From Chryseobacterium sp. POL2 (GTDB taxonomy: Bacteria; Bacteroidota; Bacteroidia; Flavobacteriales; Weeksellaceae): a stretch of 64,000 nt of DNA. Shown piece after piece: positions 46,219 through 54,752 of this stretch. Numbering within the stretch: the stretch's first letter is position 1; the number at the start of each line of letters is the position of its first letter. The stretch covers positions 1,736,001 to 1,800,000 of the forward strand of contig NZ_CP049298.1 of the NCBI RefSeq assembly GCF_011058315.1. Reading direction: 5' to 3'. Under the pieces are notes generated by a model. The model was not told the DNA's origin. It saw only the letters and a list, made by a program, of their open reading frames with translations, and did no database searches. A program made the position numbers and the translations under genes.

Positions 46219-47472
46219 TTATTTTTTGTTGTTATTCATCGCACTGTTGACCATTCCCGATGCGGAACCTGATGCAGCCGATTTTGCTGCTGCTCCCGCT
46301 ACGGAAGCTCCACCGGTTTTGGCTGCCAATACCGTTGTTTTAGCGGCACTCGCCATTCTTCCAGCAGCACTCTTCATCTTGGTCATCGCACCTGCACCTC
46401 CCGCTGTAACAATGGTGTCGGCAATGGTGGGCGTCATCAATACCCCGATTCCCGTCACGATATAGGCGACACAGGTAAAGAGCTGGTTGTAGATCATTCC
46501 CGAATTGCTCACATAAACCATCAAGGCATCTAAATTGGTGATGGTTCCATTGGTTAAAAGCGTGTCATACCGCTCAATCTCCATTTCATAACCCGAAGCG
46601 ATCAGTTGCTGACCAATATTGATGATGGTATAGGCTACAAAGGTGTATAGGTTGATGTTGATGAACTTGGAAACCCAGCTGTACAGCGAGTTTTCAAATC
46701 CTGGAACGAGCGCCATACCTACCGCAATAGGCCCCAAAATAATGAGGATGTAGGCCCAAATTTTTTGGATGAAGAAAATAAGGTAGACACAGATTCGAAG
46801 GATGGAAAGGCAAACGAACTCGATAATTTCTGCAACCAGTTTTTGGAGCTGGAACTCCATCCGTAACTGCCATTCCTTGATGGGTTGGATGAGTTTGTCC
46901 AGTCCCTCGCTGATGTCGAACCAAGAGTCGTCGGCATCTTTGCCGGTGTTGTTGATGACGTCCTGCTTCGCATCCTCGTCGGCTTTCAGTTTGATGACGG
47001 CATCGAGTAGCTGCTGCTGTTTCTTGAATCGTTGAATCCTCAAATCATTCACTTCGGACTCAATGTCGCTGAAAATGGCGATTCCCGGTTCTGCAATGGC
47101 TTCAAAGGGTGCCTGAATCAGATTGACAAAACCACTCCAATACACCAGGGTAAATCCAATGAGGATTGGTTTGAGCATCGGGGTGATTTCCCATTCCCGG
47201 TCGCCCGCCGCCATTTGCCAACCCATGTATCCGAGATACATCAACGCTCCCAGTCCTCCGATCGCCCTTCCAACCAAAGCGGATCCGACAGCACCGTCTT
47301 GAACGCTGTTGTCCAGTTTGGTAAAGACCTCCATAAACCATTTCTCAAATGCGCCGTCGCCCTTTAGAAATTGGAGCAGGTTGCTGTAGTCGCCGTCGGT
47401 TTGGGCAAAGCCGATTATCGGCAGCAATATTGCCAAGAGGCAAAATAAGGGTGTAGTATTTCTTTTCATCAC
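46219..47472 (-). CDS. traJ: Conjugative transposon protein TraJ (VirB6-like)
   Basis: The 417-residue polytopic protein of the inner-membrane channel has a signal sequence (FCLLAILLPIIGFAQTDGDY) and several membrane segments, including ILIILGPIAVGMALVPGFEN. Family marks include WISKFININLYTFVAYTIIN-like sequence (SWVSKFININLYTFVAY) and QLFTCVAYIVTGIGVLMTPT. The C-terminal 60 residues are Ala/Ser/Gly-rich. The start shares one base with the upstream stop. Confidence 0.9.
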   Translation of the reverse strand: MMKRNTTPLFCLLAILLPIIGFAQTDGDYSNLLQFLKGDGAFEKWFMEVFTKLDNSVQDGAVGSALVGRAIGGLGALMYLGYMGWQMAAGDREWEITPMLKPILIGFTLVYWSGFVNLIQAPFEAIAEPGIAIFSDIESEVNDLRIQRFKKQQQLLDAVIKLKADEDAKQDVINNTGKDADDSWFDISEGLDKLIQPIKEWQLRMEFQLQKLVAEIIEFVCLSILRICVYLIFFIQKIWAYILIILGPIAVGMALVPGFENSLYSWVSKFININLYTFVAYTIINIGQQLIASGYEMEIERYDTLLTNGTITNLDALMVYVSNSGMIYNQLFTCVAYIVTGIGVLMTPTIADTIVTAGGAGAMTKMKSAAGRMASAAKTTVLAAKTGGASVAGAAAKSAASGSASGMVNSAMNNNKK

Positions 47473-48302
47473 TAAAATTTATGTTTGTACTGCTGCATCG
47501 TGTTGTGGATGATCTGCTTGTCGGAAGCGGGAGTCCAAGCCTGTGGCAATGCATAAGGCGAATGGTTTTTCAGAATATTTTTATAGTCCAAAAGAAGTGT
47601 CGTCTTATCGTTGTGTTTCCTTAATTCCTGCACGAACCTTCTCCATTTGATAAGGGTGTCATGGTACATCAAAAAGCGTTTTCCTCTCGGCATATCCATC
47701 GACCTCGACATTGAATATTTTTCCTTGATTAAGTCCAATTCCTCCTGAAGTCTTTTTAAAGTTCCCGTGGTATTGAGCGTTTCGTAGGTTTGCTGGTTCT
47801 TCAGCCTCCATTCGATAAAGTTTTGAGGATTGTCTGGAAATTCGGTAATGGGTCTGAGCATCCTTTTGTAGTAGAGCAACCAGAGCGGGTCTGCATCGAC
47901 CGTCGCCGAAGTCCAATGGGCAAAGTCTTGGACGCTTCTTTTATAGATGGTGTCGGATGCCGCCTTTATCTTTTTTGCCTCTTCCTCTTGAAATTTCACT
48001 TGGGCAAAACGCTGGTTTTGAAGTCCCGTCGGTTTTAGCGGTCGGATATCTTCTCCATCCTTATAATCCCTGTTTCTGCTGGGAGCCCACATTCCCCAAA
48101 CGGTGGCATACGCGAAGTTGGTCTGAATCCCCAAAAGGTATTTTGGATAGGGACGCCAATCGCCCCAACTCTGGAACACCATCCTTTTGTGCTGGGCTAC
48201 GATGGAGGGGTCGTTCAAACGCTTTACGGTAAACTGCCCGAATACGCCGACTGCTGTCAGCAAAAGCGGAACGAGGGCAAATTTTTTAACTAATTTTTTC
48301 AT
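47472..48302 (-). CDS. Secreted ICE protein, C-terminal DK-IM-YK-F signature (copy 1)
   Basis: The 276-residue product starts at the ATG at 48302 (MKKLVKKFALVPLLLTAVGV signal). The mature part is helical with many Trp and Arg residues (FQSWGDWRPYPKYLLGIQTN, DPLWLLYYKRMLRPITEF). It ends SDKQIIHNTMQQYKHKF, a tail also found at the ends of the three following-upstream proteins. Its place just before TraJ is that of a TraI-like secreted component. Function unknown. Confidence 0.65.
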   Translation of the reverse strand: MKKLVKKFALVPLLLTAVGVFGQFTVKRLNDPSIVAQHKRMVFQSWGDWRPYPKYLLGIQTNFAYATVWGMWAPSRNRDYKDGEDIRPLKPTGLQNQRFAQVKFQEEEAKKIKAASDTIYKRSVQDFAHWTSATVDADPLWLLYYKRMLRPITEFPDNPQNFIEWRLKNQQTYETLNTTGTLKRLQEELDLIKEKYSMSRSMDMPRGKRFLMYHDTLIKWRRFVQELRKHNDKTTLLLDYKNILKNHSPYALPQAWTPASDKQIIHNTMQQYKHKF

Positions 48303-48306
48303 CTTT

Positions 48307-48972
48307 TTAATTGAATATGTATTTGTATTTCTGGATAATGTCTCCGACAATCGCCCTGTCGATATTGAGGTAGTTTCTTAGCACTGGAACCTGGTACAGG
48401 TACGGAATCTTCTTGGCGTTTTCTAACCGCAATATGATGTAGAGGATGTTTCCATTGATGTTCCGAACTCGGGTAAACACCTTTTCAATAAGCATCTCCC
48501 TGTCCATCGGATCCATCAGGAAATCCTTGTTCTCGTTCAAAATATCCTGCGTGACTTCCTGCTTGAGTTTTAAGGTCTGTTTGCCGATTTCGACATAGTA
48601 TTTGGAAACCAAGACGGCATATTCTGGATGTTGCGCCGACAAGTCCAGCATTTTGTTGGAGTTGTTCGCTACCTTTCCCAGATATTGGTACAGATAGATT
48701 AACTTTTTGCTCTGCGTGAGTGCCGAGTTGACATTTTTTAGTTGTTGGTAGATGTATTCCTGAATGGCGATGACCTGTGCAGTCTTGTTTTTAATGTCGT
48801 CGTACAGTTCCTTCTGTTTTTCATAAGAGTTTAGAAATGCCTGCTCGCTTCCCAGCCTTACGCCGTGGTTGGTGGTCATCTGCACCAAGAGTTTGTCGTT
48901 GATAACAATCTGCTGTCCGCTTACAAAACCAACAGAAAAAAACAAGATTCCTCCGATAAATAGTTTTCTCAT
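48307..48972 (-). CDS. Secreted ICE protein, C-terminal signature (copy 2)
   Basis: The 221-residue protein has a signal peptide (KLFIGGILFFSVGFVSGQ) and a helical mature part. Heptad-rich stretches and HPEYAVLVSKYYVEIGKQTL (about 115-135) resemble HPQYAIFGVKASQKTYEQSI in the protein at 49726-50448, so the two are paralogues. It ends IDRAIVGDIIQKYKYIFN. Gaps to its neighbours are two to four bases. Confidence 0.65.
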   Translation of the reverse strand: MRKLFIGGILFFSVGFVSGQQIVINDKLLVQMTTNHGVRLGSEQAFLNSYEKQKELYDDIKNKTAQVIAIQEYIYQQLKNVNSALTQSKKLIYLYQYLGKVANNSNKMLDLSAQHPEYAVLVSKYYVEIGKQTLKLKQEVTQDILNENKDFLMDPMDREMLIEKVFTRVRNINGNILYIILRLENAKKIPYLYQVPVLRNYLNIDRAIVGDIIQKYKYIFN

Positions 48973-48974
48973 TT

Positions 48975-49688
48975 TTAAAAGGATTTGATGTTTTTCATAA
49001 TGTTCTCGACCACCTGTTTGTCCCGATTCACATAGTATTGAAAGGCTCTTTTGTTTCGTAAGACTTTTGCCTTGATGTCCCGAATCTTTAAAAGCATATG
49101 GGTAGAATTTCTGCTCAGCGTCTTGACTTCTCCCAAGGCATAATCCAATAAAATCTTGCGCTCCGACTTTTCCATCTGGTTCATTGCCCCATAGGAAACC
49201 ACAATCCCGACAATCAGCCTCGTCACCATTTGCAGATCATCCACAAACTGAACCTGTGAAGGCAGAACCGCGATGATGGAATAAGGTGCGGTACTGATTT
49301 CATGGATAATGGCTTGCTGGTTTTGGGTGATTTTCGTAATCTCCCTGCTCATCGCAATTCCTGTGGGAATCGCTTGAATGGCGAACGATACGATTCGAAG
49401 TCTGTCCTGAATTTTGGTCACCTTGTCCTTGAAATTGTTCCACTGGGTTTTGTTGGCGGTTTCCACCGTGGCATTGGCAATTTGGTTTTTCCGCATCTCC
49501 TTCTGCCTCTCGTTTTCATCCATCGTCGCCTTGATTTCTAGGTTCATCATCGGAAAGGATACGTTTTCCTGCTGCCAAGACGGCGTGGAGCCGCCACTGG
49601 ATGAAGTGAGCACAAAATAAATCAGCAAGCCCCCAAACCCCCGAAGGGGGCTTTTTAAAGCGTTAATTATGGGATGTTTCATTTTCAT
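48975..49688 (-). CDS. Secreted ICE protein, C-terminal signature (copy 3), repeat-derived leader
   Basis: 237 residues. Residues about 11-20 (LKSPLRGFGGLLIYF) are encoded by a C-rich dispersed repeat, which here supplies part of the export signal. The mature helical part (ENERQKEMRKNQIANATVET, RLRIVSFAIQAIPTGIAMSR) ends RDKQVVENIMKNIKSF. It has the same general plan as its neighbours but is more diverged. Confidence 0.65.
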   Translation of the reverse strand: MKMKHPIINALKSPLRGFGGLLIYFVLTSSSGGSTPSWQQENVSFPMMNLEIKATMDENERQKEMRKNQIANATVETANKTQWNNFKDKVTKIQDRLRIVSFAIQAIPTGIAMSREITKITQNQQAIIHEISTAPYSIIAVLPSQVQFVDDLQMVTRLIVGIVVSYGAMNQMEKSERKILLDYALGEVKTLSRNSTHMLLKIRDIKAKVLRNKRAFQYYVNRDKQVVENIMKNIKSF

Positions 49689-49735
49689 CTTATTTTTTTA
49701 CATTGTTCCCCTTTGGGGACAGGGGCTAGAAATTT
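49626..49735. repeat. C/G-rich dispersed repeats at a gene start and intergenic gap
   Basis: At 49628-49659 the plus strand reads AAGCCCCCAAACCCCC, then GAAGGGGGCTTTTT, forming a hairpin (AAGCCCCC with GGGGGCTT) inside the signal region of the minus-strand gene. At 49709-49731 a second unit (TTCCCCTTTGGGGACAGGGG) lies between the two paralogues. Confidence 0.6.
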
Positions 49736-50448
49736 CTTTTGTATCGGTTCATAATATTTTCTACAATTCCCTTGTCGGTATTGATGTATCCTGCAAATGG
49801 ATTGATGGAGTTCCAGAATCCCAAACGATTGGCTTTTTCCAGTCTTAACTTGATTGCCAGAAGCCAAAGCTTTAGGTTTTTGACATTCTCGGAAATGTTG
49901 TGCAATATCTTGTATCGGTCTCCCGCAGTGGCAAGGTTCAGCTCTCCCGAGGCGAGGATGTCGGAGACATCAGTCACTATTTTTATACTCTGTTCATAGG
50001 TTTTCTGTGAAGCCTTTACCCCGAAAATGGCATATTGTGGATGTGCCGATGCCAACTGAACTACCTGCGATGAATAATTGTAGCATTTGTTGAGTTCCGA
50101 ATAAATCTCCTTCACCTGGATTCCGTTCTGCAAGGTTCCCGAAACTTCCTTCAGACCTTTCAGAATCTTATTCTGAATATCGTTGGCAACCACCATCTGG
50201 GTTCCCACCCACGCTTGGGCATCCTTCAGTTTGGAGGTTTCATCAATCACATCGTTCTGCTTGGCTTTCAAGTTTTCTGAATAGAGGATCATCGCCGCCG
50301 TTACCGTCGGGTCGATGTAGGTGTTTTGGGAGAAGCCCCATGTCCCCCAAAGGGGGAGAATCAACAGGAAAAGCCTCCTCCAAACCCTCCAAGAGAGGGA
50401 ATTTATTGAAAGTCCCCTTTGGGGATTTTGGGGCTTATACTTTTTCAT
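49726..50448 (-). CDS. Secreted ICE protein, C-terminal signature (copy 4), repeat-derived leader
   Basis: 240 residues starting at 50448 and overlapping the end of traG by 14 bases. The first 40 residues are translated from C/G-rich dispersed repeats (NPQRGLSINSLSWRVWRRLF, then LPLWGTWGFSQ), yet still form a positively charged, hydrophobic export signal. The mature helical part is paralogous to the 48307-48972 product. It ends TDKGIVENIMNRYKRNF. Confidence 0.65.
   Translation of the reverse strand: MKKYKPQNPQRGLSINSLSWRVWRRLFLLILPLWGTWGFSQNTYIDPTVTAAMILYSENLKAKQNDVIDETSKLKDAQAWVGTQMVVANDIQNKILKGLKEVSGTLQNGIQVKEIYSELNKCYNYSSQVVQLASAHPQYAIFGVKASQKTYEQSIKIVTDVSDILASGELNLATAGDRYKILHNISENVKNLKLWLLAIKLRLEKANRLGFWNSINPFAGYINTDKGIVENIMNRYKRNF
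50334..50440. repeat. C/G-rich dispersed repeats forming a gene's N-terminal codons
   Basis: Units such as CCCCATGTCCCCCAAAGGGG (50334-50355) and GTCCCCTTTGGGGATTTTGG (50413-50433) flank a stretch read on the minus strand as TCCCTCTCTTGGAGGGTTTG. Similar units occur at 49626-49735. They supply coding sequence for the leader of the 49726-50448 protein. Confidence 0.6.
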
Positions 50449-53400
50449 ATTCCTCGTGTTTTTGGTTGATTAATTCTGAAAAATGGATATTTCGGTTTTC
50501 TAGTTCCTGAGAGATGATTTTGAAGATATTTTGTCCTTTGTTGGTCTTCTTCATCATTATGTAATACGAAACCACTTTTTTGTCCAATGGCTTTTGGTAG
50601 AGGTTGACGAGCGATACCAAGTTCTCAAGGCTGTCTCCAAAATTTTTCAAATCGGATACAATTTTTTGCAGAGCCTCGTCGTAGTTTCCGTATTGTTGGA
50701 CATAATATTCGACTGCTGATTTTTCGGGCTTTTCCGTGGTGTAGGTTAAATACTGCTCCAGGGAAACCTCATTGCCGTAAACTTCTCCTTTGGAACCCCG
50801 CTTCAGATAAAATTCCTTGAAACGGCTTCTTCCAAACTTGTTGTTTAAATTATTGATGGTGAAAATCTTGTTTTGCTCCACCTTGTTCAATGAAAGCAGT
50901 GAGGCGATCTTGTCGAAGTTGTCCTTAAACTTCGTCTGGTCTAACAATATGAAGGTATCGGAGTTGTTGATGATGCTGTTTTTTACGACAGCATTTCCGA
51001 TGATGTCGTCCAATTCCTGTGTAACGACCACCGCCTCTCCCCAAAATTTCCGAACCGTCTTGTAGAGATAGAGAATATATCCGCCCATCAGTTTGCTGGC
51101 AATAGCCTTCCACGCTTCCTCGATGATGAGTGCCTTTCTTCGGTCTTTTCGAAGCCGCATCTTCTGAATAAAAGTATCCATGATGATGAGCGTCACAATC
51201 GGGAAAAGTTTCGGATTGTCTTTCACATTGTCGATTTCAAAAACAATGAATGGCTCGTCAAAGAGCGTGTTGTCTGCACTTTCGTTGAGTGTCGTTCCAT
51301 ATCTTCCGCCTTTGTAGAAATCCTTCAGCACGAACAAGAATGTCCTTAGATTAAATTCCTTTTCGGTGATGTGGTGTTTCTTATTGTTCAGGTAAAGGGG
51401 CAGAAATTTATCGCAGTAGTCATAGAATCCGTTGAAGGAAAGTTCTTTTGCCTCCAATTTTTCTTCGAGCTCCTTAATTTTCTTGATGATGGTTTTTCGG
51501 AAGGACTCGTTCCATTCTTCCGCCGTTTTCGGCTGCCTGATAATCTCGTTGGACTTGATGAGGATGAGTTGCGTCTCATTGTAGATTTTTCTCTTATCTT
51601 CATCGTTCAGGGTTTCATAAGCTTCGTAAACCTTGTAGAATTTTTCGCTGTCGTAATTCGGGTTGTTCATATTCTTGTCCGGATGATATTCGATGGCGAG
51701 TTTTCGGAAAGCCTCCTTAATCTCGTCAGAACCTGCATCGAAAGCGATTCCCAAAATATCGTAATAGTTGTACTGTCCGTTCGACTGGATCTCAAAATCT
51801 GAAATAATGTCTTCCTCGTGGATGTTGTATTTGTTCAGATAGAGAATGAGTTCCTCCGAGGTCTTATGCTCATACCACCTGGTTCCCGAATTGAAATATT
51901 GGTGGTAATACGACATCAGCACATTGTCCAAAATAGATTTTTGTGCGGACGACATCGTGGCATCGGGACCTTGCCAAATCAGGAAAATCAAATTGGTCAA
52001 AAATTCTATTTTTTCGATGTTGAACTCTTTCTTGTTCATCAAAAAAGGATTCATGGTGATTGGTTTTTCTTCAGTGTATTGGATGTATCTCCCGCCTTTG
52101 TATTTGCAGGTTCCCGAATAGGAATCTCCCGTGTCCACAATGACCACGTCATAATTGTAGGTCAGGTATTGCTCAACGATATTGTTCATCAGGAAGGACT
52201 TTCCAGAACCTGACGGACCGAGGACAAACTTGTTTCGGTTGTTGATTCTTCCTGTCTTCATCGGCAAGTCCGCCGGATCAACTTTCAATGGAACGCCTTG
52301 TCGGTCGGTAAAACGCAGATAAAAATTGGATTCCTCGTTCACGGGGTAACTTTCTTTAAAAAAAAAACACAAGGCCGCTTCGCTTGTCGTCATAAATAAA
52401 TCGTATTCCCGAAGTTCCGTGGCATTGCCTGGAATGGCGGAGCGAAATAGTTCGAGCTGGTTGTAGGCGTTCTTGGAGACGATAATTCCTTTCGTAAAAA
52501 GCTTGTTCTCGATCATCGACTGTATTCCTTCCATTTTTTCCAGTGTATGTGTTGAAAATATTAGGGAGAAATGGGCATTGACCACGAGTTGTCCGTCGAT
52601 GGCGATATTGTGGAGAAGCGTTTGGATTTCTTCCGCAATAATGGCGTTGGATGGAGAGTTGTTTGCCGCCCCCTCGTGCTTCTTTTTCTTTTTGTCGAGT
52701 TCCCGCTGTTGTTGCGCCTGCAGAGGAATGGTGATGACCTGATTGTAGATGATGGTTTCGTAATCCTCCAATTCGTTGATGAAGGTGAAGTTGTCCACCG
52801 CCGTTTCCGAGGCTGCTCCGTTTCCTCCCAATATGGAAAAAGGATCTATTTCTGAAGGCAGGTCGATATTTTCGACATCCACATAGGAAATATTTTTGAC
52901 GAAGCGGTTTCCGATTTGGAGATATTCGTTGGTACTTTTGATATTGTCAAAAACCGGGGTTTCCGTAAACTGCATCGACAATACACCCGAAATGTAGTAT
53001 TCAAAATCTTTCTCATATAAAAATTGGGGTTCGCAACCGCTCTGCTTCAAGAGCATCAACACCTTTTGGCATTTGTCGCGAAGTTCCTTGTAACTTTTTT
53101 CGGAAAACTGGTAGTGCTTGTTTTTCTTCTTGAGTTTGTCGTCCACAATGTCCGTAAACAGGAGTACCGTTTCGATGGTTTTAAATAGTCTTCCGTCAAA
53201 ATGCTCGGAGTATTTCTGCTGGAGGAACTGGTTGGAGGATTCGGCGGTATATCTCTTTTTGGAAAAGATGTCGAGTTTTTGAACGATTCTTCCTTCGCCA
53301 ATAATGGATACGACTTGATTCAGCACGGTATGGAAGTTCAGGTAGTTGTCTGGGTCGGCGGAATACTGTTCCACAATGTTCTTAATTCTGATGCCGATAA

Positions 53401-53509
53401 TCGGATTCCCGTACTGTCCGAAGAGGACATCAAAATCCCATCCAAAATCCTTTCCGTAATCGTAGCCGATGAAGGGAATGTCAAATGCCTGTTTCTTTGT
53501 CTTTACCAT
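50435..53509 (-). CDS. traG: TraG conjugation ATPase (VirB4-like) with an internal DnaJ J-domain
   Basis: Motor ATPase of the mating channel, 1,024 residues. Walker A GPSGSGKS lies at 431-438 and the Walker B pair E797-E798 in ALIIEEAWKAIAS. The conserved TraG region RKFWGEAVVVTQELDDIIGN and NSDTFILLDQTKF follows. Between the two Walker motifs, residues 581-645 are a J-domain: NYYDILGIAFDAGSDEIKEA, then the H609-P610-D611 triad, then FYKVYEAYETLNDEDKRKIY. A charged helix (about 650-700) returns to the TraG fold at LSFNGFYDYCDKFL. An uninterrupted run of ten Ts (around 52358-52367) encodes FFFK. The J-domain would recruit a DnaK-type chaperone. Confidence 0.9.
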   Translation of the reverse strand: MVKTKKQAFDIPFIGYDYGKDFGWDFDVLFGQYGNPIIGIRIKNIVEQYSADPDNYLNFHTVLNQVVSIIGEGRIVQKLDIFSKKRYTAESSNQFLQQKYSEHFDGRLFKTIETVLLFTDIVDDKLKKKNKHYQFSEKSYKELRDKCQKVLMLLKQSGCEPQFLYEKDFEYYISGVLSMQFTETPVFDNIKSTNEYLQIGNRFVKNISYVDVENIDLPSEIDPFSILGGNGAASETAVDNFTFINELEDYETIIYNQVITIPLQAQQQRELDKKKKKHEGAANNSPSNAIIAEEIQTLLHNIAIDGQLVVNAHFSLIFSTHTLEKMEGIQSMIENKLFTKGIIVSKNAYNQLELFRSAIPGNATELREYDLFMTTSEAALCFFFKESYPVNEESNFYLRFTDRQGVPLKVDPADLPMKTGRINNRNKFVLGPSGSGKSFLMNNIVEQYLTYNYDVVIVDTGDSYSGTCKYKGGRYIQYTEEKPITMNPFLMNKKEFNIEKIEFLTNLIFLIWQGPDATMSSAQKSILDNVLMSYYHQYFNSGTRWYEHKTSEELILYLNKYNIHEEDIISDFEIQSNGQYNYYDILGIAFDAGSDEIKEAFRKLAIEYHPDKNMNNPNYDSEKFYKVYEAYETLNDEDKRKIYNETQLILIKSNEIIRQPKTAEEWNESFRKTIIKKIKELEEKLEAKELSFNGFYDYCDKFLPLYLNNKKHHITEKEFNLRTFLFVLKDFYKGGRYGTTLNESADNTLFDEPFIVFEIDNVKDNPKLFPIVTLIIMDTFIQKMRLRKDRRKALIIEEAWKAIASKLMGGYILYLYKTVRKFWGEAVVVTQELDDIIGNAVVKNSIINNSDTFILLDQTKFKDNFDKIASLLSLNKVEQNKIFTINNLNNKFGRSRFKEFYLKRGSKGEVYGNEVSLEQYLTYTTEKPEKSAVEYYVQQYGNYDEALQKIVSDLKNFGDSLENLVSLVNLYQKPLDKKVVSYYIMMKKTNKGQNIFKIISQELENRNIHFSELINQKHEEYEKV

Positions 53510-53795
53510 CTTTTAAAAATCTTTTGTTGTTGAGTTTTTTTGGAAAAATGAATATCTGGTCAAAATTTTTGGTCTTGTCGTAGAGTCCGTTTTTGTCCTG
53601 CTTCTTGAAAATGAGGTAGACACCTCCTGCGGTTACCAATAAACCTAATAATGAACCCAGCAATCCGAATTTGGATAAGATGAGTGCCGCAACCACACCT
53701 GCGCCGATGACGGCTACCGCATAAATGATGTATTTGCCTTTGAGTCCGAAGAATACAAGGGGTTTTTTGAGCCCCTTGTACAGGTAGTATCCCAT
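53481..53795 (-). CDS. traF: Conjugative transposon protein TraF (DUF4133)
   Basis: VirB3-like, 104 residues from the ATG at 53795 (MGYYLYKGLKKPLVFFGLKG); a TTG three codons upstream would overlap traE. Two hydrophobic segments (about 22-60) are followed by a basic tail. It overlaps the traG start by 29 bases, indicating coupled translation. Confidence 0.9.
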   Translation of the reverse strand: MGYYLYKGLKKPLVFFGLKGKYIIYAVAVIGAGVVAALILSKFGLLGSLLGLLVTAGGVYLIFKKQDKNGLYDKTKNFDQIFIFPKKLNNKRFLKDGKDKETGI

Positions 53796-53796
53796 C

Positions 53797-54120
53797 TTAA
53801 GCAAAGAATGCGGTTACAAATTCCGGAACCACGATAAGGAAGATCATCGCACCGCCGTAGCCGAGGATTTCTTTGTTGACATCCTGGTCGCCGTTCGTCC
53901 ATTTGTTGTACACCCTCAATCCTCCGATAAATCCTACGAGTCCACCGACTGCCTTTAATATCAGCTTGATGGGGTCCCAATAGTCCTTAATGTCGGAAGC
54001 GGCATTGGAGATGGCGGTCGCTCCGCCCTGCGCAAGCATCGGGGTCATTGCCAGCATCACCAAGGCAAGGGTTAGAACTTTCTTTTTTGTCACGTTTTTT
54101 CTGATAAAATTTTTCATCAT
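53797..54120 (-). CDS. traE: Conjugative transposon protein TraE (DUF4134, VirB2-like)
   Basis: The 107-residue pilin-like protein has a signal sequence (VLTLALVMLAMTPMLAQGG), then two membrane segments separated by a short basic turn (ILKAVGGLVGFIGGLRVYNK and MIFLIVVPEFVTAFF). The conserved YNKWTNGDQDVNKEILGYGG loop is the DUF4134 signature. It lies one base before the TraF ATG. Confidence 0.9.
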   Translation of the reverse strand: MMKNFIRKNVTKKKVLTLALVMLAMTPMLAQGGATAISNAASDIKDYWDPIKLILKAVGGLVGFIGGLRVYNKWTNGDQDVNKEILGYGGAMIFLIVVPEFVTAFFA

Positions 54121-54156
54121 TTTTAAAATTTAGGTTAGTTATGTATGGTAAATTGG

Positions 54157-54690
54157 TTAAATCGTCGAGTGGTAAACCTTTTGTCCCTCAATATTGTCCA
54201 CCAGTTTTACGTTGGTTTCAGAAAGGTTGACAAATTCTTTCCATTGGTCTTTCTTGCTCTGTGCATCATTTTTTTTCTTGGAAACTATTGGCTCAATAAT
54301 TTCTGGCTTTTTGCTGATTTCCGTTTGCTGTGGCGGATTTTCATGGTGTTTGGTTTCGGGCTGTTTTGAGCTGGTCCCATCCAAATCCTCTTCCTCTTCA
54401 AATCGTTTCCTCAATTCTTCCAAACTGGGATTGTCTTCAAAATTGTTCTGTCTTTGAATCGGAATGGGTTCGCTTTTTAGGAATGATTTCGGGGTTTTGA
54501 GATTTTCCACATCCTCGATGCCGATCAAGGTGGGTTCCTCATTCTCCGCCTGTGCAAAGTCGCCGAGTGAGTATTCTTCTGCAACATCGGTCTGAACGGT
54601 TTTCTCTTTTTTTAGGAAAAGGTCGTAGACGATATTTCCGGCATAGTACAGAAAGTAGGCTCCTAAAAGGATGAGTGAGTATTTTAACAT
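54157..54690 (-). CDS. ICE membrane-anchored protein at the traB-D position
   Basis: The 177-residue protein has one N-terminal membrane segment (YSLILLGAYFLYYAGNIVYD), then a long acidic, Glu/Pro/Lys-rich region without fold signals, and a short conserved-looking end (WKEFVNLSETNVKLVDNIEG). It sits between traA and traE, where TraB-TraD are found in CTnDOT-like operons. I cannot assign it to one of them. Confidence 0.6.
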   Translation of the reverse strand: MLKYSLILLGAYFLYYAGNIVYDLFLKKEKTVQTDVAEEYSLGDFAQAENEEPTLIGIEDVENLKTPKSFLKSEPIPIQRQNNFEDNPSLEELRKRFEEEEDLDGTSSKQPETKHHENPPQQTEISKKPEIIEPIVSKKKNDAQSKKDQWKEFVNLSETNVKLVDNIEGQKVYHSTI

Positions 54691-54752
54691 AATGTATTGA
54701 TTTGAGGTTTGTGGTTTATGGATTATTTTTTTCTTGTCTCTTTTGTCTCTCG

